Assembly (NCBI GenBank): GCA_050699635.1
Contig: JBOHFK010000009.1
Location: 15,493-79,492, forward strand
DNA from: GCA-003244245 sp050699635
GTDB lineage: Bacteria; Actinomycetota; Actinomycetes; Mycobacteriales; Pseudonocardiaceae
DNA: 64,000 nucleotides
Direction of reading: 5' to 3'
Position numbers and translations under genes: made by a program. A model generated the notes under the pieces. That model ran no database searches. It was not told the origin of the DNA and saw only the letters and a list, made by a program, of their open reading frames with translations. Below, piece after piece: positions 42,910-51,622 of the stretch (positions are counted from its first letter, which is position 1; each line of letters opens with the position of its first letter).

Positions 42910-43041
42910 GCTGCCGCAGCCCGGTCGCTGATCCACGAGGCAGACATCGCCGCCGTGCCGGTCCGCGCGCTCACCCGGGACGGGCGCACCGGAAACACCT
43001 ACGTGCTCCCTGGACCTTGGCAGGGTCCACTGCCTGTCTAA
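42910..43041 (+). pseudogene. NmrA-like NAD(P)H-binding protein remnant
   Basis: Forty-three codons read AAAARSLIHEADIAAVPVRA, LTRDGRTGNTYVL, PGPWQGPLPV and stop. HEADIAAVAVRALTxDGHxGxTYVLTGP is a signature of NmrA-type oxidoreductases. Both the N-terminal Rossmann part and the C-terminus are missing. It lies in the stretch 42565-43235, which otherwise shows no gene. Confidence 0.6.
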
Positions 43042-43235
43042 AGTTCTTACTGCGCGAGACATTCGCCGTCTATGATCAACTTGTTGCCCCGGACCCGGCA
43101 ACGTGCCAGCCCATGCTGAGTGCGGAAGCTGAGGGCAACGAATCCGTGGGCACGGTGGCAGGATGGGCCATGCCGGCCGCCTGAATCGTCCCTCTGACGA
43201 CAAAATTGAACTGATCTTTCAGAAAGCGGGCAACG

Positions 43236-43817
43236 ATGACTGTCGGATACGAACTCAGGGGAACTGAGGACACAGGAGAGGGAGTTTTTGCCACTCGATC
43301 CTTCCGGATCGGAGACACAGTTATGGTTGGTGTGATCGACTGTGAGGTTGACCGAAATCACTCGCACGCCTCCCAGGTCAGCGACGGACGCTTTGTGATA
43401 CATGCCGGTCTTATCCCCAAGGTGAACCACTCGTGTGACCCGAACTGCGGGATTCGCCTCAACGCCAGCGGTGCTCACGACATCGTTGCCCGTAAGCCCA
43501 TCGCCTCCGGTCACGAGATCACTTTCGACTATGCCATGCGGAACTACACGATTGAGTATTTCCCAGCTTACTGCCGGTGTCGCTCGCCGCTCTGCCGTGA
43601 CCGCATCACCGGATGGAAAGATTTACCCGCCCAGCGCAAAATGGACTACCGGGGCTTCGTCGCTCCCTACCTCATCGAGATCGATAAGAACGCCGCCAGT
43701 ACGTCACCGTCTCTTCCGCGTGCGGAGCCGACGACCTTTCCCCACGAGCTGGAGGCGCGAAATCTTGGCCGTACCCGCACGGCTGCTGTCACGCCCCCTG
43801 GCCGAGGTTGCGCATGA
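43236..43817 (+). CDS. SET-domain protein with post-SET motif
   Basis: The 193-residue protein has a compact SET domain of protein lysine methyltransferases. It starts GYELRGTEDTGEGVFATRSF, has the pseudoknot motif NHSCDPNCGIR and ITFDYAMRNYTIEY, and ends with a post-SET Cys cluster, YCRCRSPLCR, that would bind zinc. These are the SAM- and substrate-binding elements. Bacterial SET proteins are sparsely distributed and usually of unknown target. The gene has more A/T at third positions than its neighbours and lies between 84-bp direct repeats, both hinting at insertion. The last 20 or so residues come from the right repeat and are not part of the domain. Confidence 0.85.
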   Translation: MTVGYELRGTEDTGEGVFATRSFRIGDTVMVGVIDCEVDRNHSHASQVSDGRFVIHAGLIPKVNHSCDPNCGIRLNASGAHDIVARKPIASGHEITFDYAMRNYTIEYFPAYCRCRSPLCRDRITGWKDLPAQRKMDYRGFVAPYLIEIDKNAASTSPSLPRAEPTTFPHELEARNLGRTRTAAVTPPGRGCA

Positions 43818-43861
43818 GGCCACCGTCCATCACGTAGGTCGCGCCGGTGACGTAGTCGGCG
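43778..43861 (-). repeat. 84-bp direct repeat, right copy
   Basis: This is the SDR C-terminal coding end plus 11 bp of downstream sequence, 74/84 identical to 42481-42564. The shared non-coding bases CACGGCTGCTGTC at the edge show that the copied unit extended beyond the gene. Confidence 0.85.
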
Positions 43862-44571
43862 TCGCTGGAGGCGAGGAACACCGCGAGCCGGGCGATCTCC
43901 GCCGGCTGGGCGGCGCGCTTCCACGGGATGCTCTGCACCTGCTGCTCGAGCAGATCCGGGTCGTCGATCGCCGGCTGGTTGAACGGCGTCAAGACCATGC
44001 CGGGAGCCAGGTTGTTGACGTTGATCTGCAGCGGCGCGAGTTCCAGGGTGAGCGCGCGGGTCAGGTTGCGCACCGCACCCTTGGAGCAGTCATAGTCGGC
44101 TCCGCCGGCGTTGGGGACGTCCTCGTGCACCGACGTGACATTGATGATCTTGCCCTGCCCGCCGGCCGCAATGCGAAGCTGGGCGAAACGTCGGCAGCAG
44201 AAGAAGGCGCCATAGAGGTTGGTGCGGATCGCTCGATCGAAGACCTCGGTGGACAGCTCGGCGACCGGGGTGCCGGAGGCGTCGACCCCCGCGTTGTTCA
44301 TCAGGATGTCCAGGGTGTCGAAGGCTGCCACCGCGGCGTCGAACATCGCCGCCACCTGGCGCTCGTCACTGATGTCGGCCTGCACGACGACGGCCCGGCG
44401 ACCGGCCGCCTCGATCTCCTTGCGGGTCTGCTCGGCCCCCTGGGCGTCGTGCAGGTAGTGCACGACGACGTCGGCGCCCTCCCGGGCGAACTCGATCGCA
44501 CTCGCCTGCCCGATCCCGGAGTCGGATCCGGTGATCAGCGCCACCGCACCGGCCAGCCGTCCGGTCGTCAT
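43789..44571 (-). CDS. Short-chain dehydrogenase (glucose 1-dehydrogenase-like)
   Basis: The 260-residue classical SDR has cofactor loop TGSDSGIGQASAIEFAREGA, LMNNAGVD, catalytic Ser in NVTSVHED, Tyr-Lys in DYDCSKGAV and the C-terminal ADYVTGATYVMDGGLM. The Asp/Ser pattern after the second strand suggests NADP use. It was probably the first gene of the minus-strand operon that continues with the enolase-type and ThDP genes. The SET segment now lies between. It would oxidise or reduce a sugar or polyol; the substrate is not determinable. Confidence 0.88.
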   Translation of the reverse strand: MTTGRLAGAVALITGSDSGIGQASAIEFAREGADVVVHYLHDAQGAEQTRKEIEAAGRRAVVVQADISDERQVAAMFDAAVAAFDTLDILMNNAGVDASGTPVAELSTEVFDRAIRTNLYGAFFCCRRFAQLRIAAGGQGKIINVTSVHEDVPNAGGADYDCSKGAVRNLTRALTLELAPLQINVNNLAPGMVLTPFNQPAIDDPDLLEQQVQSIPWKRAAQPAEIARLAVFLASSDADYVTGATYVMDGGLMRNLGQGA

Positions 44572-44812
44572 GATCCGCTCCTCGTTGTCTGCCAGCTGAA
44601 CAATGATATCGAGGCTATGGGGCGGAGAAACGCGTCAGGATGTGAACAAACGAGAACAGTTCCGAACGAGAGGCCGCCGGCGCCGCCCCCGAGGTTGGCT
44701 GAGCCTTTACGGCCTTTACGCGAGAGGCCAATATGGACCGTGTGTGGTTCCCGAGGAAATCCGCACGCCCACTGGTCGTGAACCCGGCGCCGCTGGCACG
44801 ACTGCCGGCGTG

Positions 44813-45913
44813 ATGAGCAAATTACCCGAATCGTTGAGCTGGTTGCGCCGGCCGTTGGTTCAGTCGCGCACCAAGCTGGCGCCGGTCACGGAGGCCGCGC
44901 TCGCGGCGGGGCTGGCCTGGGGCGTGGCGCACATGTTGTTCCCCGACCACGAGGCCACCTTCGCCCCGTTCTCGGCGATCATGGCGCTGGGCAGTGGTCG
45001 CGGCGGGCGGGGCGCGCGGGCGTTGCTGATGCTGGTCGGGGTGCTGGTCGGGGTTGGGGTCGGTGAGGTCATGGTGGACACCGTGGGCAGCGGTAGCTGG
45101 CAGGTCGGGCTTGCGGCAGGTGTGGCGATGTTGCTGGTCTCGCCGCTGTTGGTCGATTCGTTGGCGCTGATCCAGGCAGGAGTGGCGGCGGGCATCGTGG
45201 TGGCCACCAATAGCCAGGCCGCCGGCTACACTCGGTTCCTCGACGCCGTAATCGGCGCGGCGATCGCGTTGCTCATGACCCAGGTGCTGTTCACCCCAAA
45301 CCCCGTGCGGTTTCTGTCCAAGGCCGCCACCCCGGTGCTGAGCGCCATCGCCGAGGCGCTGCGCGATGCCGCGCGCGGGCTGTTCGAACGCGACTCCCGG
45401 GCGTTAGAGGATGCGATCCAGCGGTTGCGCGCCGCGCATCGGCCCCTCGCGGCTTTTACCGACACCCAGCCGCTGAGCCGCGGGATGGCGCGACGCACTG
45501 TGCGCGGGCGGCGCCATGGCGCTGAGCTCGCGTCGCTGGATCACCGTCTGGATGGAATCAGCGCGCTCTACACCAGCGCGGTTGCGCTGGCCTGGGGTGC
45601 GCACCGGCTCATCGAGCGGCGGGTAGAGGTCCCCGAGGACGTGGCGGCCGCAGTGGCGGCGCTGGCCGACGCCACGTCCGCACTGGCCGAGAATCCAGAC
45701 GGGGACGACGCGAGGCGCCGGGCCGCACGGTGTGCCGCCGGGCCCGAGCGGCTGCAGGCGCCCGACGCCGACCCAGTCACAACACTGTTGGTGGCGGATG
45801 TGCGCCAGGCCGGTACCGACCTGACCAGCATCGCCGGCTACCCGCCCCAGGGCGGCCCCGGGTCCCCGAAAGATGCTCGGGGTGCTCACCTCAACAACAA
45901 GGGATGTCTGTGA
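44813..45913 (+). CDS. FUSC-family (aromatic acid exporter-like) membrane protein
   Basis: The 366-residue protein starts at ATG 44813. The N-terminal half has about six helices in the FUSC/ArAE pattern (AALAAGLAWGVAHMLFP, FAPFSAIMALGSGRGGRGARALLMLVG, ALIQAGVAAGIVVATN). The C-terminal half is a cytoplasmic helical domain with AHRPLAAFTDTQPLSRG. Such half-size FUSC proteins probably dimerise and export organic acids or small amphiphiles. The gene is divergent from the SDR and may export an acid produced by that pathway, an inference from position. Confidence 0.8.
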   Translation: MSKLPESLSWLRRPLVQSRTKLAPVTEAALAAGLAWGVAHMLFPDHEATFAPFSAIMALGSGRGGRGARALLMLVGVLVGVGVGEVMVDTVGSGSWQVGLAAGVAMLLVSPLLVDSLALIQAGVAAGIVVATNSQAAGYTRFLDAVIGAAIALLMTQVLFTPNPVRFLSKAATPVLSAIAEALRDAARGLFERDSRALEDAIQRLRAAHRPLAAFTDTQPLSRGMARRTVRGRRHGAELASLDHRLDGISALYTSAVALAWGAHRLIERRVEVPEDVAAAVAALADATSALAENPDGDDARRRAARCAAGPERLQAPDADPVTTLLVADVRQAGTDLTSIAGYPPQGGPGSPKDARGAHLNNKGCL

Positions 45914-46020
45914 GCGAAGTTTGAATGCGGAACGCCAGATCATAGGGATTGATTTACGGAAAGCCGCGGGCGACCTGTGGGCGGGACAGTTCCTTGCCGG
46001 TGCGAGGCCGTTGTTGCTGG

Positions 46021-46743
46021 TCAGGACGCGGGAGCGATGTTGACGTTGACCAGGCCCCAGTACTCGGACCCGGGCGGGGCGAGGTTCCCGGTGAGCATCT
46101 CGCCGCCTGGCCATGAGCCGGGTGGGTCGAGGTGGCTGATCTGGTAGAGGTCGCGGTCTCCGCGCGGGCCGCCGTCGACTGGGAACACGGTGACCGGTCG
46201 GAAGCCGGGCACGAGGGTGATCGGATCGTTGCGCCGGCCGTCACCGAAGGCGGTCAGGACGTCCTCCCCGGCCGGTACCGTCTGCGAGAGCTGGGGGAGC
46301 CCGAAGTGGCCGTTGCGGTCGGTGGTTCGGTCGAAGCGGCCGTTGCGGTAGGCCAGCACTGTGAGCTGGTGGCCCTCGTCGCCGCGCTTGATCGTCAGCT
46401 CGCTGCGCAGGACCGAGCCGGTCTCGGAACCGGTGACCGGGGCCGTGTACACGTCAATGATCGAACCGAACACGATGTGGTGGTCGCGCAGCGTCCACCG
46501 GTGTTTCCCGGTGTCGCCCAGCGTGGTGTGCTGGGTGGCCGGGTTGTCCGGACCGTCGCCCATCGCGATCGCGACCAGCAGATTCGCGCCGGTCATGCTC
46601 GGCGGCAGCGTCACGGCGGCGATTCCGTCCTCACGGGGTGACTGGGCTGTCACCGCGTCCAGATAGCCCGCGGCGCCGCCCCCGGTGGCCGGCGCCGACC
46701 CGCACGCTAGTGACCCCGCCACGGCGACGACGACCGCGGCCAC
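46021..46743 (-). CDS. Putative secreted lipoprotein
   Basis: The 240-residue protein is of unrecognised family. From GTG 46743 it reads AAVVVAVAGSLACGS, the end of a signal peptide with a LAC lipobox. An upstream CTG in frame (LRRAIAIVAAV) would give a fuller signal with positive charges. The mature part has GGAAGYLDAVTAQSPREDGI, several beta-rich segments (TLRDHHIVFGSIIDVYTAPV, LTVLAYRNGRFDRTTDRNGH) and ends WGLVNVNIAPAS. The transposase stop lies 36 bp upstream of the start, so the IS has displaced the native promoter. Function unknown. Confidence 0.65.
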   Translation of the reverse strand: MAAVVVAVAGSLACGSAPATGGGAAGYLDAVTAQSPREDGIAAVTLPPSMTGANLLVAIAMGDGPDNPATQHTTLGDTGKHRWTLRDHHIVFGSIIDVYTAPVTGSETGSVLRSELTIKRGDEGHQLTVLAYRNGRFDRTTDRNGHFGLPQLSQTVPAGEDVLTAFGDGRRNDPITLVPGFRPVTVFPVDGGPRGDRDLYQISHLDPPGSWPGGEMLTGNLAPPGSEYWGLVNVNIAPAS

Positions 46744-46778
46744 TATCGCGATTGCGCGCCTCAGTGCTCGCAGAGAAA

Positions 46779-48032
46779 TTACTTCCCCTGGTTCGGGCGT
46801 GTCGTGTCATCGCCTGGCGAGGCGCACACGGTGTAGTTCCAGTCGCCGTGGAAGGTGTGTCGTTGCAGGTGGGCGGCCTCGAACGCCTTCATCTCCTTGT
46901 CGGTGATCTTGATGCCCCTCTGGTAGGTGTTGGTGTCGAGTTCCGCCTGGATCGTGAGCCCGGTCTTGGTGGTGGTCGCCGCGATGGTCTCGACCACCAC
47001 TTCGTGGGTTTCCAGCGGTCGGCCGCGCCAGTTCATGGTGATCGCGGAGAACATCCGGTGCTCGATCTTGTTCCACTTCGAGGTACCCGGCGGCAGGTGG
47101 CACACGGTGATCTGAAGCCCGGTCTCGGCGGCCAGCTCCGCGAGCTGGGTCTTCCACAACCGCAACCGGGACCCGTTGGACCCGCCACCATCGGCGGTGA
47201 TCAGCAGCCGGGTCGCCCCTGGGTAGGCGAGACTGCCGATGGTGGTCCACCAGCGGCGGATCGACTCGACGGCGAACATTCCGGTGTCGGCGTCGGTGCC
47301 CACGTTGACCCACCCGGTGTTGGTGGCCACGTCATACACTCCGTAAGGCACCGCCTTGCCGGCCTCGCCGATGAAGTCGTAGGTGTTGGTCGCCACCGGC
47401 GAGCCTTTGGGCTGGTACTCCCGGCCGCCGTTCTTGTAGGCCCCGACGTTCTCCTTTTTCTTGGTATCCACGCTGATCACCGGCAGCCCGGCGGTCAGGA
47501 ACGCGGTGACCTGCTCGTTGAGGTAACGAAACTGAGCGTCGCGATCCGGGTGCTGCTTACCCTCGATCGTCTTGGCGTTGCCCTGCAGGCTGTAGTCGTG
47601 ATCTTTGAGCAGCCGGGCCACCGTGTCGGGTCCCACCCGATGCCCCCGAGTGCTCAGCTCGTCGGCCAGTTTCACCGTCGACTTCGTCGTCCACCGCAGC
47701 CGCGACATCGGATCCCCACGAGTCTCCGGATCCACCAAGGCGTCCAACGCCGGCCACAACCCCGGATCGTGATACTCGGCCGCTTTCCGCCCGGCACCGG
47801 GCGCGCGGACCCGCCCCCCGGCCACGATCCCCGCCTCCAGCTCCGCGGCGCCCTTCCCCACCGTGTCCGCCGCAGCCCCCGTGGCGGCCGCGATCAACTT
47901 GATCCCACCCCGCCCCAACTGACGGGCACCCGCCCCCAACAGCAACCGACGACGCACCCGCTCATCCAAAACCGGAGCCACCTCAGCCAGCGCGGCCGCG
48001 AACGCCTCCGGGAACCCCACGATCTCTGCCAT
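46779..48032 (-). CDS. ISAzo13-family transposase
   Basis: The 417-residue DDE transposase is of the ISAzo13 type. It has an N-terminal HTH region (LGRGGIKLIAAATGAAADTV), SRLRWTTKSTVKLADELSTRG, and a catalytic core with VISVDTKKKENVGAYKNGG (Asp), LLITADGGGSNGSRLRLWK (Asp) and WNKIEHRMFSAITMNWRG (Glu). The frame is complete. It is an active-looking element inserted so that a zwf fragment lies on one side and a lipoprotein on the other. I could not identify terminal inverted repeats or a target duplication. Confidence 0.92.
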   Translation of the reverse strand: MAEIVGFPEAFAAALAEVAPVLDERVRRRLLLGAGARQLGRGGIKLIAAATGAAADTVGKGAAELEAGIVAGGRVRAPGAGRKAAEYHDPGLWPALDALVDPETRGDPMSRLRWTTKSTVKLADELSTRGHRVGPDTVARLLKDHDYSLQGNAKTIEGKQHPDRDAQFRYLNEQVTAFLTAGLPVISVDTKKKENVGAYKNGGREYQPKGSPVATNTYDFIGEAGKAVPYGVYDVATNTGWVNVGTDADTGMFAVESIRRWWTTIGSLAYPGATRLLITADGGGSNGSRLRLWKTQLAELAAETGLQITVCHLPPGTSKWNKIEHRMFSAITMNWRGRPLETHEVVVETIAATTTKTGLTIQAELDTNTYQRGIKITDKEMKAFEAAHLQRHTFHGDWNYTVCASPGDDTTRPNQGK

Positions 48033-48090
48033 AGCAGAACTCTAGAGATCAAACACCCTCAAACCGACATTATTTGCCGGTGAGTCCTTA
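46779..48090 (-). mobile_element. ISAzo13-type insertion sequence (approximate limits)
   Basis: This contains the complete transposase gene. The right limit is near 48085, where the zwf reading frame stops matching the family. The left limit lies between the transposase stop and the lipoprotein start. The ends are not defined by visible inverted repeats. Confidence 0.6.
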
Positions 48091-48263
48091 GCCAACTGGT
48101 CGGTGGTCAGGTCCTCCGTGGCAACGCCCAGGATCGGGCAGTCGAGAAGCTTGCGACTCTCCAACCGGTACAGCGAGCGGAACGTCATCTTGCGGGCCAG
48201 GTCCCCGGTGATCCCGAAGATCACCAATAGGTCCGCGGCATTGCCGCTACCGCCATTCGCCAT
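48042..48263 (-). pseudogene. zwf: Glucose-6-phosphate dehydrogenase, N-terminal fragment
   Basis: From ATG 48263 the protein reads ADLLVIFGITGDLARKMTFR and SLYRLESRKLLDCPILGVAT, the N-terminus of G6PD with its coenzyme loop GxxGDLAxK. After about 60 of 500 residues it becomes unrelated (NNVGLRVFDL) at the IS border. The remaining zwf is not on the other side of the IS, so a deletion accompanied or followed insertion. Another zwf copy would be needed for an oxidative pentose phosphate pathway. Confidence 0.85.
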
Positions 48264-48720
48264 ACTCGGCCTCCGCTGTTTGGCTGCCTATTGACGCTAG
48301 CGCTGAACGTCGAGATTGGGCGCTTACAAAACAGGAACAGCTCCCGACTGAGTCGCCGACCGGCTGGTGGTGGAGTATCTAAGCTGGAAGTCGGCCCCAG
48401 CCGGCGGCGCGGCGATGAACAGCGGGTGGGTGGGTTGGCGCGGGTGATCTGGCTCAGCACCCGCCAGTAGCGGGTGACCGCCGTGGTGTCGTAGGTGTGG
48501 TGCGCGGTGTCCTCGGCGAAGGGCCGGTGGGGCATCGGGCAGGTCGAACGGGTGCGGCCGGGCGATGGCCACGTCACCCCGACCACGCCCAGGCCCTCGG
48601 CGCCGGGTGGTGAACTCGGCGACCGAGAGCCCGGGCAGGGTGAGCGAATGCCGCGCGCATCGGAATCACTCGCTAGCGAGGACAGCCGAGATTGTCAGGG
48701 GTGGGTGCGAGTATGGCGGT
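48264..48720. other. Region without an intact gene; possible DUF5996 remnant
   Basis: On the minus strand at 48400-48540 the sequence encodes HRPFAEDTAHHTYDTTAVTR and YWRVLSQITR, reminiscent of the middle of DUF5996 proteins, with a frame change soon after. Nothing else interpretable lies between the zwf fragment and the HNH gene. Confidence 0.3.
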
Positions 48721-50004
48721 GTGAGCGTAGCCGTAGCCGATCCCGCGCGGGTGATCTCGGGGTGTCTCGGGGACCTGCGTGGTGGGCTGGGCACTCTGGA
48801 TGACAAGGCCGTGCTGCGGCGGCTGCGGGAGATTGAGGTGCTCTCCCGCCAGACCCAGTCGGCGATGCTGGATGTGGTCGCTGAGATCGATTCCCGGGGG
48901 ATCGCGGGGCGGGAGGGCTTCGGCACCACCCAGCGACTGCTGGGTGGTGTACTGCACCTGTCGATGGCCGAGGCGCGGATGCGGGTGGAGCACGCCACGC
49001 TGGTGGGCACCCGGTGCACGATCACCGGTGAGACCCTGCCACCCCGGCTACCGGCGACCGCGGCGGCGCTGGCCGAGGGGGAGATCGGCACCGGTCAGCT
49101 GCGGGTGATCACCGAGACCATGATCGTGATGCCACCCTCGGTCCCCGAGCCCGCCCGGGAGCGCGTCGAGGCCGACCTGGCCGGCTACGCCCGGGACTTC
49201 GACCCCCGCCGGTTGCGCGTCATCGCGAACCGCGTGCTGGATGTGGTGAACCCGGATGGCCCCGAGCCCGTCCAGGAGGACCCCACCCCGGCCACCCCGG
49301 CCCGGGGGGAGCTGTGGCTGCGGGATCGCCGCGACGGCAGCCTGGGACTGGAGGGCTGGCTGGACCCCGAGCACGGCAGTGAGTTCCGCGCCCTGATCGA
49401 GCAACTCGCCACTCGCCACCCCACCCCTGAGGGTGCGCCGGATCAGCGCACCACGCCGCAACGCCAGGCCGACGCGCTCATCGAACTGTGCCAGCACGCC
49501 TGTGCCACCGGAGATCTGCCCACCACCGCCGGGGAACCCCCGCACGTCACCATCACCCTCGACTGGGAAGCGCTGCGCACCGGCCTGGGTACCGCCACCC
49601 TCGACTACGGTCAGCGGATCAGCGCCGCGACCGCCCGCCGGATCTCCTGCGATGCCAAGGTCATCCCCGTCGTCCTCGGCGGTGACTCCCAACCCCTCGA
49701 CGTCGGCCGCGCACAGCGCACCGTCCCTCTGGGCATCCGCCGCGCGCTCATTGCCCGGGATCGCGGGTGCAGTTTTCCCGGCTGCCACCGGCCACCGAGA
49801 ATCTGCGACGCACACCACGCACGCCACTGGGCCGACGGCGGCGAAACCTCCGTAGAGAACTGCTGCCTGCTGTGCGAGATGCACCACCACCAGGTGCACC
49901 TGCAAGGCTGGGACGTCACCATCCGTGGCGGACGCGTCGAATTCCGCCCACCCACCATCATCGACCCCGACCGCCGACCCCGCACCAATCCACTCCGACG
50001 CTGA
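48721..50004 (+). CDS. DUF222/HNH endonuclease-like protein
   Basis: The 427-residue protein has an N-terminal DUF222 helical domain and a C-terminal HNH nuclease motif: RDRGCSFPGCHRPPRICDAH, HARHWADGGETSVENCCLLC, MHHHQVH. The zinc Cys pairs and catalytic His are in place. These genes occur in dozens of copies in mycobacteria and related genera (13E12-type), and their role is unproven. GTG 48721 was chosen because it precedes VAVADPARVISGCLGDLRGG, the usual start region. It is intact and transcribed away from the IS. Confidence 0.88.
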   Translation: MSVAVADPARVISGCLGDLRGGLGTLDDKAVLRRLREIEVLSRQTQSAMLDVVAEIDSRGIAGREGFGTTQRLLGGVLHLSMAEARMRVEHATLVGTRCTITGETLPPRLPATAAALAEGEIGTGQLRVITETMIVMPPSVPEPARERVEADLAGYARDFDPRRLRVIANRVLDVVNPDGPEPVQEDPTPATPARGELWLRDRRDGSLGLEGWLDPEHGSEFRALIEQLATRHPTPEGAPDQRTTPQRQADALIELCQHACATGDLPTTAGEPPHVTITLDWEALRTGLGTATLDYGQRISAATARRISCDAKVIPVVLGGDSQPLDVGRAQRTVPLGIRRALIARDRGCSFPGCHRPPRICDAHHARHWADGGETSVENCCLLCEMHHHQVHLQGWDVTIRGGRVEFRPPTIIDPDRRPRTNPLRR

Positions 50005-50110
50005 CTCCACGATCCGCACATCTCGATGGCGTGATACCGGTGGATGTCGCGCCCAAACAAAGCGATCTCATGGAGGATCGAGCTCAGCGACCCAAGGCGT
50101 GATCGTTCCC

Positions 50111-50146
50111 CATTGACCCGCCAGATGTCGCCATGTTTGCGCAGCC
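50111..50146 (+). repeat. 36-bp interspersed repeat, copy 1
   Basis: The core TTGACCCGCCAGATGTCGCC followed by ATGTTTGCGC recurs at 53118-53153 with two mismatches in 36 bp. It is intergenic, next to the glyoxalase-like gene. Confidence 0.8.
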
Positions 50147-50178
50147 TGAGCTCGCGCCACGGGACGTCGCACCCGGCG

Positions 50179-50560
50179 TCAATCAGTCGTGCGCTCGTCG
50201 ATACGCAGGGTGTTGCCGAACGGGTCGAGCAGGTTCAGGCAGGAACCCTGGTCGTTGCCGGGACTGTTGTTGATGCCGGGGTTGAGGAAGGCGTAGTCCT
50301 TGGCCTGGAGTTCTGCGTGCAGCTCGCGGACACCGGAGGCCGGAACGTAGACCGTGGAGCCCGGGGTTTCCGTCGCCGTGGTGCTCGGAGAGGTGCAGTA
50401 CCAGCGTCCCTCGCGAGATCTGGGTGTAGGTGGGGCCTTGCCCGTTGAACTGGTGCATCCAGTCGACCGTGAAGTCGAGGTAGTTGACGTAGAACTCATG
50501 TGCCTTGCGAAGATCGAAGATTCGCAAGATCGGAATAGCAGGCTCGGCGGAGAATTTCAT
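50179..50560 (-). pseudogene. Glyoxalase/VOC-superfamily protein, frameshifted
   Basis: From ATG 50560 the protein reads SAEPAIPILRIFDLRKAHEF, YVNYLDFTVDWMHQF and SRGTLVLHLSEHHGDG, a VOC fold of the bleomycin-resistance/glyoxalase type. It leaves frame at an AAA run (TTT 50367-50369 on the plus strand). Removing one base gives GTPGSTVYVPASGVRELHAE and FLNPGINNSPGNDQGSCLNL, ending at 50179. The restored length, about 126 residues, is normal. The metal ligands appear partly kept. Confidence 0.8.
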
Positions 50561-50634
50561 GCCCTGATCCTGCCTGTCGGCCCAGACGGTGGTCCCGTCA
50601 GCCTTCGAGTGCCAGGGTCTTGGAGACTGTCTTC

Positions 50635-51591
50635 ATGGCTGAGCGTAACCCGGCTGTGGAGCCCTACCGGTCCGGCATGCTGGCGGTCACGGACGGACAC
50701 CTCCTGTACTGGGAGATGTGTGGAGCGCCCGAGGCCACCGCGGCGGTCTACCTCCACGGTGGCCCTGGCAGCGGGTGCACCCCCGGAGCGCGCCGAAATT
50801 TCGATCCGAGCGCCTACCAGGCTGTGCTGTTCGACCAGCGCGGGTGCGGGCGCAGCCGGCCCTCGGCCAGCGACGGGGATGCCGATCTGTCGACGAACAC
50901 GACGGCGCACCTGATCGCGGACATCGAGGCGCTGCGTGAGCACCTCGGAATCGAGCGCTGGGTCGTCGTCGGCGGCTCCTGGGGAGTCACCCTCGGCCTG
51001 GCTTACGCTCAACGCCATCCGGAACGGGTAATCGCCATGGTGCTCGCAGCGGTCACCACGGGTACCCGGCGGGAGACCGACTGGATCACTCGGGACATGG
51101 GCCGGGTCTTCCCCCGGGAGTGGGAACAGTTCACCGGCCTTGTTCCGGCGCCGCAGCGGGGAGGTGACCTCGCTGCGGCCTACGCGGGGCTGTTGGCTGA
51201 CCCTGACCCGCAGGTCCGCGCGCAGGCGGCGCGGCAGTGGTGCGTGTGGGAGGACACCCACATGTCCCTGACGCCGGGACGGACTCCCCACCTCAGCTCC
51301 GCCGACCCGGAGTTCCAGCTCACCTTCGCCCGGCTGGTCACGCACTACTGGAGCCAGGGATGCTTTCTCGAAGAAGGACAGATCCTGGCCCACATGCACC
51401 GCCTGGCCGACATCCCCGCCGTGCTCATCCACGGCCGCCACGACATCTCCGGTCCCCTGGACACCGCCTGGCAGCTGCACCGCGCCTGGCCGGAGAGCAA
51501 GCTCGTCGTGTTGGAGGACGCCGGCCACGGAGGAGGCAGCTTCACTAGTGAACTCGTCGGCGCCCTCGACTCCTTCCGCACCCTGCGCTGA
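50635..51591 (+). CDS. pip: Proline iminopeptidase
   Basis: The 318-residue alpha/beta hydrolase has an oxyanion segment YLHGGPGSGCTPGARRNFDP, VLFDQRGCGRSRPSAS, the nucleophile elbow VVVGGSWGVTLGLAYAQRHP and the family's MGRVFPREWEQF and WCVWEDTHMSL. The Asp is in HGRHDISGPL and the His in DAGHGGG. It removes N-terminal proline from peptides in the cytoplasm. The start is ATG 50635 with TTGGAGA upstream. The tail converges with the decayed sigma-factor gene. The gene itself is intact. Confidence 0.9.
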   Translation: MAERNPAVEPYRSGMLAVTDGHLLYWEMCGAPEATAAVYLHGGPGSGCTPGARRNFDPSAYQAVLFDQRGCGRSRPSASDGDADLSTNTTAHLIADIEALREHLGIERWVVVGGSWGVTLGLAYAQRHPERVIAMVLAAVTTGTRRETDWITRDMGRVFPREWEQFTGLVPAPQRGGDLAAAYAGLLADPDPQVRAQAARQWCVWEDTHMSLTPGRTPHLSSADPEFQLTFARLVTHYWSQGCFLEEGQILAHMHRLADIPAVLIHGRHDISGPLDTAWQLHRAWPESKLVVLEDAGHGGGSFTSELVGALDSFRTLR

Positions 51592-51622
51592 GCGCCCGCG
51601 ATTCGGCACTCGGCAAGGCGGG

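Noticed and set aside
46743..48095. Terminal inverted repeats of the IS
   Set aside because: No matching ends of 10 bp or more were found near either side of the transposase gene, so limits are left approximate.
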